From: Microbacterium sp. LWS13-1.2
Lineage (GTDB): Bacteria; Actinomycetota; Actinomycetes; Actinomycetales; Microbacteriaceae
Length of the DNA: 64,000 nucleotides
Direction of reading: 5' to 3'
Assembly: GCF_040144835.1 (NCBI RefSeq)
Contig: NZ_CP151632.1
Location: forward strand, 1,674,001 to 1,738,000
The notes below the pieces were generated by a model. That model did not search any database. It saw nothing but the letters and a program-made list of their open reading frames with translations, and was not told the DNA's origin. Made by a program: the position numbers and the translations under genes. Positions 16,064-25,746 of the stretch are shown here, one piece after another (position 1 is the first letter of the stretch; each line of letters opens with the position of its first letter).

Positions 16064-16149
16064 ATTGCTGGATAGTGTTGAGTGGCGGTGCCGACAACCG
16101 CAGCCCAGACCCAGACCCAGACCAGTCCTTGAGCGAAGCGGAGCTACAC

Positions 16150-16575
16150 GTGGCAACCCACACACGACAGCCGACCATCACCTATGACACCGCAGCGCAT
16201 GCTGTCGCCGCCGCGGTACGGATCGGCGCCGAAGTCGGGATCCGTGCAGTGGTCTGCGTCGTGGATCCATCGATGAATCTGGTGGCCTTCGCGCGCGCAG
16301 ACGGGGCTACGCCGCACAGTGTGGAAACCAGCCGGCGCAAGGCTGACACTGCGGCATCCACCCGGCGACCGAGTGCTTCCATGCGGGCCGATCTCGTCTC
16401 GGCGCTCGAACATGGAAGCGGGGGACGCCTCACGAGCATCGCCGGCGGCGTCCCCCTGATCTTCGACGGCCTGCTTGTCGGCGGCCTCGGGATAGCCGGA
16501 GGCGCCCCCGAGCAGGACATCCAGGTCGCCGAGTTGACCCTTGCTGAAATCGGCGCAGAAGGAGCGGAGTCATGA
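16150..16575 (+). CDS. GlcG/HbpS family protein
   Basis: A 141-residue protein of the GlcG/HbpS (DUF336) family, of which some members bind haem or cobalamin. Features are Thr-Tyr-Asp-Thr-Ala-Ala, the Val-Val-Asp-Pro strand followed by [17 protein letters not shown], and the closing Gly-Gly-Val-Pro-Leu with Gly-Gly-Leu-Gly-Ile-Ala-Gly. GTG at 16150 lies 6 bases after GGAG, and the frame upstream to 16057 is proline/aspartate-rich without homology. It overlaps the malate synthase gene by 4 bp (ATGA), matching the glc operon theme in which GlcG sits beside glycolate/glyoxylate genes. Its biochemical role is unclear. Confidence 0.82.
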   Translation: MATHTRQPTITYDTAAHAVAAAVRIGAEVGIRAVVCVVDPSMNLVAFARADGATPHSVETSRRKADTAASTRRPSASMRADLVSALEHGSGGRLTSIAGGVPLIFDGLLVGGLGIAGGAPEQDIQVAELTLAEIGAEGAES

Positions 16576-18755
16576 CATCGACACGACAGATGAAGGCGGG
16601 ATTAGACGTCGCGGCACCGATCGTGGCCTTCGCTGAAGAAGAGCTCAACGCGCTCGGGCTGTCCGTCGACGACTTCTGGGCAGGCCTGGCAGCGATCGTC
16701 ACGGATCTCACCCCACGCAATCGCGCACTTCTCTCGCACCGCAACGCGCTTCAGAAGCGTCTGGACGCATTCCACCGAACTCACCCCGGAAGACCCGACC
16801 CGGACACATACCGCACGTTCCTTCGTGAGATCGGATATCTCACGAAGGAACCCCAGCAGTTCACGGTCTCAACTACGAGCGTCGACCCGGAGATCAGCGG
16901 AACTGCGGGACCCCAACTCGTGGTTCCCCTGCTGAACGCCCGGTTCGCGATTAACGCAGCGAATGCCCGATGGGGGTCCCTATACGACGCGCTCTACGGC
17001 ACCGACGCCATCCCCGAACAGAGCGGACGCGACAGAGGTGACACGTACAACCCGGTCCGCGGAGCTGCTGTCATCGCCTTCGGTCGAGACTTCCTGGACC
17101 GCGGCGCGCGCCTTGTCCGAGGTTCGCACGCACAGGCGACGGCGTATCGCGTCACTGGTCGAGACCTCGTCATCGAGATGACAGACGGATCGGAGACGGC
17201 GCTCGCCAGGAGCAGCGACTTCCGGGGCTATACCGGCCATCCCGAAACACCCGACTCGGTCCTTCTCCGTCACCACGGCCTGCACATCGAGATTCGCTTC
17301 GACCGTTCAGGAGCGATCGGAGCCAACGACCCGGCCGGCATCGACGATCTCGTACTCGAGTCGGCCGTCACCACCATCATGGATCTCGAGGATTCAGTCG
17401 CCGCAGTCGACGCCGATGACAAGGCACTCGGCTATCGCAACTGGCGAGATCTGATGCGTGGCACACTGTCGACACACGTGACCAAGGGCGATCGGTCGTT
17501 TGTGCGCACGATGAATGAGGACCGGCAGTACACCTCTCCGGACCGAGAAGAGATCATCGTCCCCGGCAGGTCGCTCCTTCTCATTCGAAACGTCGGCCAC
17601 CTCATGACGACAGACGCGGTTCGCGACCTGCACGGCGACGATGTCTTCGAGGGAATTCTCGACGCCGCCATGACCGCCCTAGGCGCGGTGTCCGACCTTC
17701 GCGGCGAAGGACATCGTCCCAATTCGCGTATGGGATCGATGTACATCGTGAAGCCGAAAATGCACGGCCCGGACGAGGTGCGCTTCGCCGTCGACCTCTT
17801 CGCGCGCGTGGAGAAACTGCTGGATCTTCCCGCGCGCTCACTGAAGATCGGCATCATGGATGAAGAGCGCCGAACGACGGTCAATCTGAGGGCGGCGATC
17901 GCCGAAGCATCCGATCGAATCGTCTTCATCAACACCGGCTTCCTCGATCGCACGGGCGACGAGATACACACCTCACTTCAGGCTGGGGCGATGGTCCCGA
18001 AAGCCGGAATGCGAAACCAGCCGTTCATGGCCGCGTACGAGCAGGCCAACGTCGCGGCAGGACTGTCGGCGGGCTTCCGCGGGCACGCACAGATCGGTAA
18101 GGGCATGTGGGCGATGCCAGACCTGATGCACGACATGCTCGAGCAGAAGGCAGTCCATCCCCGCTCGGGTGCGACAACGGCCTGGGTTCCCTCACCGACA
18201 GCCGCAACCCTCCACGCGGTTCACTATCACGACGTCGACGTCGCCTCCGCGCAGGACGCTATCGCGGCCTCTCCCCTGCCCGACATCTCGGAGATCCTGC
18301 GCCTTCCGCTCTGGGAGGGAGAGCGGAACCGAGCGCAGGTACGGGAGGAGCTCGACAACAATATCCAGTCCATCCTCGGATATGTCGTCCGGTGGATCGA
18401 TGCCGGCGTGGGCTGTTCAAAAGTGCCGGACATCCACGGGGTTTCCCTCATGGAGGACCGCGCGACGCTGCGGATCTCCAGCCAACTCCTCGCAAACTGG
18501 CTTGCACACGGATTGATCGACATCACGGACATCGACGAAAGCCTCCGTCGTCTGGCGCCCGTCGTTGACGCACAGAATGCAGGCGATCCGGACTACGAAG
18601 TGCTCATCGGCCCTGACGGACCCGGCTTGGCGTTCGAGACTGCTCGCAGGCTGGTCATCGAAGGAGCCACTCAGCCGAATGGCTACACCGAGCCCATCCT
18701 TCATGAGATGCGGCGCCGCAAGAAGAATCTCCTTCGAACGGCTGTATCGGCCTAG
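16572..18755 (+). CDS. glcB: malate synthase G
   Basis: A 727-residue cytosolic enzyme condensing acetyl-CoA and glyoxylate to malate. Length matches the monomeric G isoform (about 720-730), not the shorter A form. Visible hallmarks are [19 protein letters not shown] near residue 120, Thr-Ile-Met-Asp-Leu-Glu-Asp-Ser near 270, Lys-Pro-Lys-Met-His-Gly near 395, and [12 protein letters not shown] near 630, which carries the catalytic Asp. It is coupled to glcG. Together with the IclR-like operators it implies that growth on the regulated carbon source yields glyoxylate or C2 units. No isocitrate lyase is in the window. Confidence 0.96.
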   Translation: MTSTRQMKAGLDVAAPIVAFAEEELNALGLSVDDFWAGLAAIVTDLTPRNRALLSHRNALQKRLDAFHRTHPGRPDPDTYRTFLREIGYLTKEPQQFTVSTTSVDPEISGTAGPQLVVPLLNARFAINAANARWGSLYDALYGTDAIPEQSGRDRGDTYNPVRGAAVIAFGRDFLDRGARLVRGSHAQATAYRVTGRDLVIEMTDGSETALARSSDFRGYTGHPETPDSVLLRHHGLHIEIRFDRSGAIGANDPAGIDDLVLESAVTTIMDLEDSVAAVDADDKALGYRNWRDLMRGTLSTHVTKGDRSFVRTMNEDRQYTSPDREEIIVPGRSLLLIRNVGHLMTTDAVRDLHGDDVFEGILDAAMTALGAVSDLRGEGHRPNSRMGSMYIVKPKMHGPDEVRFAVDLFARVEKLLDLPARSLKIGIMDEERRTTVNLRAAIAEASDRIVFINTGFLDRTGDEIHTSLQAGAMVPKAGMRNQPFMAAYEQANVAAGLSAGFRGHAQIGKGMWAMPDLMHDMLEQKAVHPRSGATTAWVPSPTAATLHAVHYHDVDVASAQDAIAASPLPDISEILRLPLWEGERNRAQVREELDNNIQSILGYVVRWIDAGVGCSKVPDIHGVSLMEDRATLRISSQLLANWLAHGLIDITDIDESLRRLAPVVDAQNAGDPDYEVLIGPDGPGLAFETARRLVIEGATQPNGYTEPILHEMRRRKKNLLRTAVSA

Positions 18756-18785
18756 TTTCGACGGTTCCCGGGCCATGCCCATGAC

Positions 18786-18812
18786 TTACCGTCACTGGAC
18801 CGTTGGCGGTAA
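18786..18812. promoter_or_regulatory. inverted repeat between glcB and lacI-type gene
   Basis: TTACCG (18786-18791) and CGGTAA (18807-18812) form a 6-base dyad with a 15-base spacer; CGGT/ACCG repeats overlap it. It could be an operator for the LacI protein encoded downstream or a weak hairpin after glcB; no T run follows. Confidence 0.3.
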
Positions 18813-18880
18813 AGTCACCGCTGAGGTGAGCCACACGGTTTGGGACCGCCCCGGATGCCCGCTCGCCACGAGGATCTCGA

Positions 18881-19915
18881 ATGCCCACGGGTAGCCCCGA
18901 CCACACGATCACTCTCCACGATGTCGCCGTGGCGGCAGGCGTGTCAGTCTCATCGGCATCACGTGTCATGAGTGGTCGTGGTGAGTTCGGGGCCGGGACG
19001 CGCGCGCGAGTCATCGCGGCGGCCGAACAGCTGGGCTATGAACGCTCGGCGACGACGCGGGGGCGTCCCCGCAATCTCGACACGAGGCTTGTCGAGCTTG
19101 TGTTGGGCACATTCAGCGGGTCATGGACGGACGCCGTGGTGCGAGGCGCCCGCGAAGCGGCGTTCCGGGTTGGCTACGATCTCGCCCTCACGCTCGAACG
19201 TGATGAGCCCGAGGACGACTGGCCCGCGCGGGTTGCGACACGCCGGCCGTCGGGGATCATCCTCGGGGTCATCACGCCGACGACACGGCAGCTTGACCAG
19301 CTGAGGGGCCTTCGGATCCCGATCGTGCTGCTTGACCCTCGGTCTGATGTCGGCGGCGACCTGCCGAGCATCGGCACAACGGACTGGCGCGGTGGTTACG
19401 ACGCGGGGGTGCATCTTGCCTCGACAGGCATCCGTCGATTCCTCATCGTCACCGGCGCTCCGCAGTTCCGCTTTGGCCGCGCCCGCGAAACCGGTTTCCG
19501 GCAGGCGATCGCCGAGTATCAGCAAGGCGCTGTGATCGACCGTGTGACGACGGATTGGGAGCTCTTGCAGGTGACCTCCGAGTTCTTCAAGCCCTTCGTG
19601 GAGATTGACGAACGACTGGGCGTCTTCGCGCTCAGCGATGACATGGCGTTCATCGTCTATCGCGTCGTAGACGCGTTAGGGCTGTCCATTCCCGACGATG
19701 TGAGCATCGTGGGTTTCGACGACGTCGAGCGCGCTGCCCGAATGGAGCCTCCGCTAACGAGCATCCGTCAGCCGGTGACCGCGATCGCGGCACGAGCCGT
19801 CGAAATGGTCCACGCCGCTCATTCCGGCGAAGAGGTTCACGAGCGCATAGAACTGCCGTCGCAACTCGTCGTGCGCGAGTCGAGCAGAGCGACGAATCTC
19901 ACGAATCCAGGTTGA
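18881..19915 (+). CDS. LacI family transcriptional regulator
   Basis: A 344-residue repressor. The N-terminal LacI helix-turn-helix reads Thr-Leu-His-Asp-Val-Ala-Val-Ala-Ala-Gly-Val-Ser-Val-Ser-Ser-Ala-Ser-Arg-Val (about residues 11-29), with hinge helix Ala-Ala-Glu-Gln-Leu-Gly-Tyr. A periplasmic-binding-protein-like effector domain follows, including Ile-Val-Leu-Leu-Asp-Pro and the C-terminal Val-Ser-Ile-Val-Gly-Phe-Asp-Asp-Val-Glu. It is convergent with the sugar ABC operon ending at 19899, its stop codon region overlapping the lactonase 3' end by 17 bases, and is a candidate regulator of that operon or of the glycan operon at 3900-13956. The effector is probably a sugar or sugar phosphate. 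Confidence 0.9.
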   Translation: MPTGSPDHTITLHDVAVAAGVSVSSASRVMSGRGEFGAGTRARVIAAAEQLGYERSATTRGRPRNLDTRLVELVLGTFSGSWTDAVVRGAREAAFRVGYDLALTLERDEPEDDWPARVATRRPSGIILGVITPTTRQLDQLRGLRIPIVLLDPRSDVGGDLPSIGTTDWRGGYDAGVHLASTGIRRFLIVTGAPQFRFGRARETGFRQAIAEYQQGAVIDRVTTDWELLQVTSEFFKPFVEIDERLGVFALSDDMAFIVYRVVDALGLSIPDDVSIVGFDDVERAARMEPPLTSIRQPVTAIAARAVEMVHAAHSGEEVHERIELPSQLVVRESSRATNLTNPG

Positions 19916-20882
19916 CGACACTCGTGGGGTGATCCCACTTCGTGCGCCAGAGAATCTCTCCGCCGTCGGCATCCAGTCCGCACAGCTGAGAGTCTCGCGA
20001 GTTGGCGACCACGATCAGGTCCTCGCTGTCCTCCATGTCCCGCGGCCAAGACGGCCCTGAGTCGATGTCCTCGATCAACCGCGGGACCGCCTGCGAGGTA
20101 TCCCAGATGGAGATGACGCCCGGTCCCCGATTCGCCAGGAGGACTGAATCAGGCCCCCGGCTGATGATCGCCGAGGGGGCGGGCGGCGGCATGCGGGTGA
20201 CGCAGCTGGGCTCCACCCGCCATCCGACACGTGGATCCTCCGACCACAGCAGCTCGCCAGACAGTTCAGCGACGAGTAGGAGCAGGTGTTTATGGGGTAG
20301 CACATGCCTCGGTCCAGAACCCGCCGGCACCTCCCAGGACTCGAGCAGGGCCAACGACCCCGTGTCATCGATCGACACTCTTAGAAGTCGATCACTTCCG
20401 AGGTCGGGCACCAAGAGGTCGCCCTCGTACTCGACGACCTGATGGGGGTGCGACTGTGTCTGCCGATCACGATTCGGCCCCTCACCCTCGAAGACAAGAG
20501 TGTCACTCTCCCCACGAGCCACCCCGTCCGAGTCGCATGCGAATGTCGTGATGGAGCTTGATCCGTATCCGGCGACAACGATGAACTGCAAATTTGCCGT
20601 CACCATCACGTGACTCGTCGGCCCCGGTCCACATGCGACAGCATTCAGGATTCGCAGGCCGAACAGGCCATCGACCGCGAGTGTCAGCAACTGTGAACCT
20701 CCCGCCGTTTCGATCGTGGCATAGACGATTCCCCCGCCCGGGCGAACTGCAAGATAGGTGACCTCGCCGGTATCGAGCTGATCGATCACGTCGAGACTCT
20801 CGCGGTCAGCCTGCACCGTTGCAAGAACACCGGCGTGGGTGCCTGGTTCTCCGGAACCGACAGCGAAGATGCTCCCGCTCAT
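19899..20882 (-). CDS. lactonase family seven-bladed beta-propeller protein
   Basis: A 327-residue protein similar to 6-phosphogluconolactonase-type (Pgl) propellers. The His-Pro-His-Gln-Val-Val followed by Leu-Val-Pro-Asp-Leu-Gly-Ser-Asp-Arg, and Ser-Gly-Pro-Arg-His later, are the family signatures. There is no signal peptide. Its ATG overlaps the oxidoreductase stop by 4 bp, and this pairing is informative: a Gfo/Idh enzyme oxidises a sugar to a lactone and a lactonase opens it to the aldonic acid. The substrate is presumably the monosaccharide delivered by the ABC transporter of the same operon. It is the last gene of the operon. Confidence 0.85.
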   Translation of the reverse strand: MSGSIFAVGSGEPGTHAGVLATVQADRESLDVIDQLDTGEVTYLAVRPGGGIVYATIETAGGSQLLTLAVDGLFGLRILNAVACGPGPTSHVMVTANLQFIVVAGYGSSSITTFACDSDGVARGESDTLVFEGEGPNRDRQTQSHPHQVVEYEGDLLVPDLGSDRLLRVSIDDTGSLALLESWEVPAGSGPRHVLPHKHLLLLVAELSGELLWSEDPRVGWRVEPSCVTRMPPPAPSAIISRGPDSVLLANRGPGVISIWDTSQAVPRLIEDIDSGPSWPRDMEDSEDLIVVANSRDSQLCGLDADGGEILWRTKWDHPTSVVNLDS

Positions 20883-22036
20883 TGAGCGATCCCCGCCGTG
20901 TCGCTGAAGCTCGTGTCGATCACCGTCGGGGCGAATGTCGATTCGATCGGTTGCGCCTCACCGGTTTGGCCGGACAGCTCGGCCTTGACCATGATCTCCA
21001 TGATGTGTCGCGCCCGGTCGAACGGCATCTCGTTCTGCGCCCCGTCGTGCACGACGTCCACCAGATGCTCGAGGAACATCGCGCGCTGAACGTTCGCCGC
21101 ATGCTGGCGCGCCAGCACATTGTGGTTGAAGTCCACGGACATCCAGCCTTTGACATCACGATCAGTGTCAACCTGGTAGACGTCGAGCCGGGGGTTCATG
21201 AAGTCGATGTTGTCCCAGACCGACATCGTTCCCTTCCGTCCGAAGATCTCCATGCGCGGGGCTTGCGACGCCCACACGTTATAGGTGCTGTCGAACACAC
21301 CGAACAGAGAGTCGCCGAAGTCCAGGCTGATGACGTGGTTGTCGTCGTACTCGACGGGAACGACCAGACCGCGATAGGGACCTGACGGCACGGTCCGCGT
21401 GTCCTCGGTTCGCCCAAAGTAACCGAACACGCTCTTCACAGGGCGGTTGAGTACCGTCATCATTTCGAAGATCGAGTACACCCCTATCTCCCAGAGCGAT
21501 CCATGCCCCTTGTAGTAAGAGCTGGGGTCGATGGGCCAAGGACTGCTCGCAGGCCCCGCACCCGATGTGCGGCTCTTGACGAGGGTCGGCCGACCGATCA
21601 TCTCGGACGCGAGCAGGCGGCGCGCCTCACGACGGCTGGGGTACAGCATCGACGGCGGCGCATACACCACCGTCACCCCATTTGCCTTGGCGGTCCGCTC
21701 GATCTCCTCGATCTCCTCGACCGTATTGCAGATCGGCTTTTCGAGCGCGAGGTGCTTTCCTGCGTTGAGAATGACGAGCGATGTCTCGAAATGCGCTGGC
21801 GTCGGCGTGAGGTTGGCGACGGCTTCGAAATCTCCGTACTCCAGCATGGCGTTCAAGCTGTCGAAGCTGCGCGGTATGCCGTAGGTCTGTGCGACGGATG
21901 CAGCGAGGTCAGCGTTGAGATCGGCGATCGCCGTGATCTCAATCTTGTCCCGCAGGTGATGAATGTTGCTGATCACCCCCTTGGGGATCGTTGCGATCAG
22001 ACCTGCTCCGAGCACTCCGAACTTCATGGCAGTCAC
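20879..22036 (-). CDS. Gfo/Idh/MocA family sugar oxidoreductase
   Basis: A 385-residue NAD(P)-dependent dehydrogenase. The Rossmann start is Phe-Gly-Val-Leu-Gly-Ala-Gly-Leu-Ile-Ala, the cofactor signature is Leu-Ala-Leu-Glu-Lys-Pro-Ile-Cys-Asn (the Glu-Lys-Pro motif) near residue 100, and a C-terminal alpha/beta domain binds substrate. GTG at 22036 is preferred over ATG at 22027 because AAAGGAG lies 5 bases before GTG and 14 before ATG. It is 38 bases after the binding-protein gene and overlaps the lactonase gene by 4 bp, so it likely acts as a sugar 1-dehydrogenase in an oxidative pathway. Specificity is not predictable. Confidence 0.9.
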   Translation of the reverse strand: MTAMKFGVLGAGLIATIPKGVISNIHHLRDKIEITAIADLNADLAASVAQTYGIPRSFDSLNAMLEYGDFEAVANLTPTPAHFETSLVILNAGKHLALEKPICNTVEEIEEIERTAKANGVTVVYAPPSMLYPSRREARRLLASEMIGRPTLVKSRTSGAGPASSPWPIDPSSYYKGHGSLWEIGVYSIFEMMTVLNRPVKSVFGYFGRTEDTRTVPSGPYRGLVVPVEYDDNHVISLDFGDSLFGVFDSTYNVWASQAPRMEIFGRKGTMSVWDNIDFMNPRLDVYQVDTDRDVKGWMSVDFNHNVLARQHAANVQRAMFLEHLVDVVHDGAQNEMPFDRARHIMEIMVKAELSGQTGEAQPIESTFAPTVIDTSFSDTAGIAQ

Positions 22037-22074
22037 TGCCTCTCCTTTCTGACTGAGGGACGAGCTGTCGCCTG

Positions 22075-23385
22075 TCAACCGGCGGCGGCGATGTTCGCCT
22101 CGAGTTCGTCGATCATCGCGGTGGCCGCTTGGTCAGGAGTCGTCCGACCGAACAGCACGTCCTCGCTGTACCGCTGAAGGACAAGCGGGAAGTTTCCCGC
22201 GCCGACCGGAGGCAGCACGACCGGTGCGCCCAGTTCTGACTCGATCGCATCCAGGTAGGCGACGTGGACTTCATCCGAGTCCGTGAGCTTGTCCTGGATC
22301 GACTCCCGCAGATCTGTGTTCGCCGGGATGCCGCGCTCCGTGGTCTGGATCTGGGCAGCGTCGGGCGTGTTGACCAGGAAGTTGATCAGTTCTGCAGCCG
22401 CCTGCGGATCCTTGGACCGCGCGGAGATCGACCAGAGCATCGACGCCTTGTACCAGAGCTGCGCGTCCGCTGCGGTGCCGTCGAGCGACGGGTACCGAAG
22501 AAGCTGAAGGCCTCCGCCCATGGCGGCGTCGTAGGCATTGAGCTGATTCGACCAGATCCAGTTCATGCCGACCTGACCGAGCGCGAACGCGGTCTGGTCG
22601 ATGGGCTTGCCCATGTCTTCTGCCGCCTTGTCAGCGCCCGGAGCAGCGCCCGCCTCCTGCAAGTCCAGGTTGAACTCGAACCATCCCGCGAGGTCGTCAG
22701 CGTCGAATCCCAGACCGTCCTCGCTGAAGGCCTCCTTGCCATGCTGGCGCAGCCACACATTGATGGAGAGTTCGTTGATGATCGGCAGTGCGGTGCCGAA
22801 CGTTCCCTCCGGTGACTTTTCCGTGAGTTCGGCTGCCAAGGCTGTGAAGTCATCCCACGTCCAGGTGCTGTCATCCGGAATCGCAACACCGGCGGCTTCG
22901 AAGAACGCCGGATTGATGACGATCGCGGGGGCGATGATGCCTGCAGATATACCCATGAGGCCCTCCGCGGTTTCTCCGGGATCGACCGAACCGGGTACGA
23001 ACATCGAGGTGTCGATCCCTGCATCACTCAACTCAAGAAGGGCTCCTCGTCCGCCGTACTCACGGATGTACTTGTCGTCCATCTGAATGACGTCTGGAGC
23101 GTTGCCGGCTGCCACTTGCGTCGCGAGTTTGTCCCAATATCCACCCCAATCACTATTGGTCGTCTCCACCGTGATGTCAGGGTCGAGCTCGGTGAACGCG
23201 TCCGCGAGTGCCCGCGTATTCTCATCCCGCACCGCGTTTCCCCACCAGGTCAGGCCGATGGTCGATGGCCCCTCGGCACTCTCGCCGCCACTTGAGGCGC
23301 CGCAGCCACTCACGGCGACGGCGACGGCTGTCGCCATCGCGATGACGACGGATGCCCGCCGGAAAAAGTTGTGTCGTTCAGGCAT
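22075..23385 (-). CDS. sugar ABC transporter substrate-binding lipoprotein (family 1)
   Basis: A 436-residue extracellular lipoprotein. The N-terminus has Arg-Arg followed by a hydrophobic run and the lipobox Val-Ser-Gly-Cys near residue 28, then a Ser/Gly/Glu linker. Mature sequence shows Leu-Thr-Trp-Trp-Gly-Asn, Ala-Phe-Thr-Glu-Leu-Asp-Pro-Asp-Ile-Thr, Ala-Pro-Asp-Val-Ile-Gln-Met-Asp and a C-terminal Asn-Phe-Leu-Val-Asn segment, as in CUT1 binding proteins. A GGAGCAG site precedes ATG 23385. Unusually, it follows rather than precedes its two permease genes. It probably collects an oligosaccharide related to the substrate of the divergent glycosidase. Confidence 0.9.
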   Translation of the reverse strand: MPERHNFFRRASVVIAMATAVAVAVSGCGASSGGESAEGPSTIGLTWWGNAVRDENTRALADAFTELDPDITVETTNSDWGGYWDKLATQVAAGNAPDVIQMDDKYIREYGGRGALLELSDAGIDTSMFVPGSVDPGETAEGLMGISAGIIAPAIVINPAFFEAAGVAIPDDSTWTWDDFTALAAELTEKSPEGTFGTALPIINELSINVWLRQHGKEAFSEDGLGFDADDLAGWFEFNLDLQEAGAAPGADKAAEDMGKPIDQTAFALGQVGMNWIWSNQLNAYDAAMGGGLQLLRYPSLDGTAADAQLWYKASMLWSISARSKDPQAAAELINFLVNTPDAAQIQTTERGIPANTDLRESIQDKLTDSDEVHVAYLDAIESELGAPVVLPPVGAGNFPLVLQRYSEDVLFGRTTPDQAATAMIDELEANIAAAG

Positions 23386-23435
23386 TTTGATCTGCTCCTT
23401 CTCTCAAGGTGTGGGACAACGATGTCGCCCGATGT

Positions 23436-23450
23436 GACCGCCTCGCGGTC
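23436..23450 (-). other. small hairpin between permease and binding-protein genes
   Basis: GACCGC (23436-23441) and GCGGTC (23445-23450) form a tight stem with a 3-base loop in the 111-base gap before the binding-protein gene. It may protect or process the mRNA at this junction. Confidence 0.3.
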
Positions 23451-23496
23451 GTGTTCCTCACGGCTAGCCGTCGGTACTGCGCATCCGTTTCGGACC

Positions 23497-24426
23497 TCAT
23501 TTCAACCCGGTCGTCGCGATGCCCTTGACCAGGAACCGCTGGCCGAGCAAGAACGCGAGGAATATCGGCAGCAAGGAAACGACCGACATCGCGAACATCG
23601 CCCCCCAGTCGCTTCCGCCGGTCGAATCGATGAAGACTCGCAATGCCAGCGGAACTGTGAGCATGTCGGGCGAAGTCAGGTAGATCAGCGCGGTGAAGAA
23701 GTCGTTCCACGTCCAGATGAACGTGAAGATGGCGGTCGTCGCCAGGGCGGGCACCATGAGCGGGAGAATCACGTGGTAGAAGGTACGAAGTTTGCCGCAC
23801 CCATCTATTCGCGCCGCTTCATCGAGTTCGCGCGGAATCCCGCGGATGAACTGCACCATCAGGAAGACGAAGAACGCGTCTGTCGCCAGGAACTTCGGGA
23901 TGATCAGCGGCAAGAAGGTGTTCACCCATCCGAGCTGCGAGAACAAGATGTATTGGGGCACGACCACGACATGAAACGGCAGCATCACCGTGAGCAGCAT
24001 GACCGCAAACCACAGCCGTCGCCCGCGAAATCGCAGTCGCGCGAACGCATACGCTGCCAGCGAGCACGAGATGAGATTGCCGAGAATCGCACCGATCACC
24101 ACGATCGCCGAGTTGAGGAGGTACTGGCTGAAGGGATAAGTGAGTGCGTTCCAACCGTTGACATAGTTGTCGAACTCAAGCGTCGACAGCCACAGACCCG
24201 GTTGCCTGAAGATCAGGTCATTCGGACGGAGGGAGCTCACGACCATCCAGAGCAACGGATAGATCATCACGATCGCCGCGAGAATCAAGGCGGCGTGTTT
24301 CAGCACGGAACGGAGACGTGATCCGCGCCAGCCTGTTAGGCGGATGCGCGGGCCTATCTCCCGCTGGCGGGCAGCGTCGGGCAGCACCACCGTCCGCGTC
24401 GCTTGCATGGTCGAGTCAGTCGTCAT
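23497..24426 (-). CDS. sugar ABC transporter permease, MalG-type (CUT1)
   Basis: A 309-residue membrane protein. After a ~35-residue cytoplasmic tail, the first span (Leu-Ile-Leu-Ala-Ala-Ile-Val-Met-Ile) and five further spans follow. The EAA loop is Arg-Gly-Ile-Pro-Arg-Glu-Leu-Asp-Glu-Ala-Ala-Arg-Ile-Asp-Gly near residue 205, followed by Ile-Leu-Pro-Leu. It overlaps the 3' end of the upstream permease gene by 11 bases. It forms the channel with that protein; the ATPase must come from elsewhere in the genome. Confidence 0.92.
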   Translation of the reverse strand: MTTDSTMQATRTVVLPDAARQREIGPRIRLTGWRGSRLRSVLKHAALILAAIVMIYPLLWMVVSSLRPNDLIFRQPGLWLSTLEFDNYVNGWNALTYPFSQYLLNSAIVVIGAILGNLISCSLAAYAFARLRFRGRRLWFAVMLLTVMLPFHVVVVPQYILFSQLGWVNTFLPLIIPKFLATDAFFVFLMVQFIRGIPRELDEAARIDGCGKLRTFYHVILPLMVPALATTAIFTFIWTWNDFFTALIYLTSPDMLTVPLALRVFIDSTGGSDWGAMFAMSVVSLLPIFLAFLLGQRFLVKGIATTGLK

Positions 24427-25354
24427 AGAACACCCACCAACGTGCGAAGAGGAAGTTGACGGCGGTGAACGCCGCGATGATCACGACGAGCAGCCAGGCC
24501 ATCGCTGACGCGTACCCCATGTCGAATTGCCCGAACCCTCTCTGATAGAGGTACAGGGTGAAGAAGAGCGTCGAATCAGCCGGACCGCCTGTACCCCCTG
24601 AAACGATGAATGCCTGAGTGAACGACTGGAATGCGCCGATGATCTGCAGGACCAAGTTGAAGAAGATGATGGGAGAGAGCAGCGGCAGCGTGATGCGTAC
24701 GAAGCGCGTCACCCTGCCCGCGCCGTCCAACGCCGCCGCCTCGTAGTACTGACGGGGGATCTGACGAAGCCCCGCGAGGAAGATGATCATCGGCGACCCG
24801 AAAGTCCACACGTGGAGCAGGATGAGCGTGCTGAGCGCGGTATCCGGGTTGGAGATCCAGCTGGGCAGATCGGTGAACCCGAGCATTCCAAGCACTTGGT
24901 TGACCAGCCCGTCTGCACCGAACATCTGCCGCCAGAGCACGGCGATGGCCACCGATGCACCGAGCAGCGAAGGCAGATACAACACCGAACGGTAAAACGG
25001 CAGCCCGCGCATCCCCCGATCCAGCAGCAGCGCCACCGCCAGCGCCACTGCAAGCTGCACGGGGACGGACACGACGACGTAGACGAAGGTGACCCGCAAT
25101 GACGCCCAGAGGCGTGGATCGCCCGCCATTCTTTCGAAGTTCTCCAGGCCGATCCACTCGGGCGGTTGCAGCAGGTTGTAGTCCGTGAAGGACAGCACCA
25201 GAGACGCCAGCATCGGACCGAGCGTGATGACGAAGAGTCCAACGAGCCACGGCGCGAGGAAGAGGTACGCCGCCTTATTGTCTGGGTTTCGCTCCCGTAC
25301 TCTCGGCGCACCCCTCGGTCGCCGAACCTCCGTGAGCTCCTTGAGAGCGCTCAC
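24416..25354 (-). CDS. sugar ABC transporter permease, MalF-type (CUT1)
   Basis: A 312-residue membrane protein and the first gene of its operon. The sequence opens with a basic tail, then Tyr-Leu-Phe-Leu-Ala-Pro-Trp-Leu-Val-Gly near residue 30, typical of MalF-type permeases. The cytoplasmic loop is Arg-Gln-Ile-Pro-Arg-Gln-Tyr-Tyr-Glu-Ala-Ala-Ala-Leu-Asp-Gly-Ala near 215. GTG at 25354 has only a weak ribosome site, so the true start could be slightly downstream. The promoter must lie in the 392-base gap shared with the divergent glycosidase gene, which contains an IclR-like palindrome. Confidence 0.9.
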   Translation of the reverse strand: MSALKELTEVRRPRGAPRVRERNPDNKAAYLFLAPWLVGLFVITLGPMLASLVLSFTDYNLLQPPEWIGLENFERMAGDPRLWASLRVTFVYVVVSVPVQLAVALAVALLLDRGMRGLPFYRSVLYLPSLLGASVAIAVLWRQMFGADGLVNQVLGMLGFTDLPSWISNPDTALSTLILLHVWTFGSPMIIFLAGLRQIPRQYYEAAALDGAGRVTRFVRITLPLLSPIIFFNLVLQIIGAFQSFTQAFIVSGGTGGPADSTLFFTLYLYQRGFGQFDMGYASAMAWLLVVIIAAFTAVNFLFARWWVFYDD

Positions 25355-25746
25355 CGGCTACGCACCAGGTCGCTGACTGAGGAGCGCCAAGTCCTGTGAT
25401 CGGGCACCATTGCTCCATTCATCTGCGCATCGAAGTATTCTGCAATTCGGAATTCACTTCGCTGCTGTGGAAGGCTATGGGATCTCACGCAGCGCCGTCA
25501 ACGGCGGGAAGATGGCTTGCGCAATAATGCGTCCGCTCACGAAAATCGTTGCCGGCAGCCGGTGGGGAGTGCTTATTGTTGCTGCACGAGGCGGTCCGCA
25601 ACGCCCATCGCAGGTGTGCAGATGCACGTGCGATCATGCGGAAGCCGGGAAGTAGCACCGTGCGCCATCTGCGCAAGAATCCGGTTTGATCCGCGGGGCG
25701 AACGGTCTACAGCTCCCGCTCGCCGGGGACGGAAGCGAGGCAGAAC
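25355..25746. other. divergent intergenic region, ABC operon / glycosidase gene
   Basis: This 392-base gap holds both promoters and no credible gene; short frames here lack a ribosome site and family sequence. An IclR-like palindrome is at 25438-25452, close to the ABC-operon side. A GGAAGCGAGG stretch precedes the glycosidase ATG. Confidence 0.6.
25438..25452. promoter_or_regulatory. IclR-type palindrome in divergent promoter region
   Basis: TTCTGCAATTCGGAA shares the design of TTCCGCAATGCGGAT before glcG and of the perfect palindrome before iclR (TTC.GCAAT.CGGA). It lies about 85 bases before the ABC-operon start and about 295 before the glycosidase. Regulation of one or both directions by the nearby IclR protein is inferred. 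Confidence 0.55.

Noticed and set aside
16104..16124. CCAGAC hexamer repeats upstream of the GlcG-like gene
   Set aside because: Three copies only, in a gap before the chosen GTG; likely simple-sequence drift without function.
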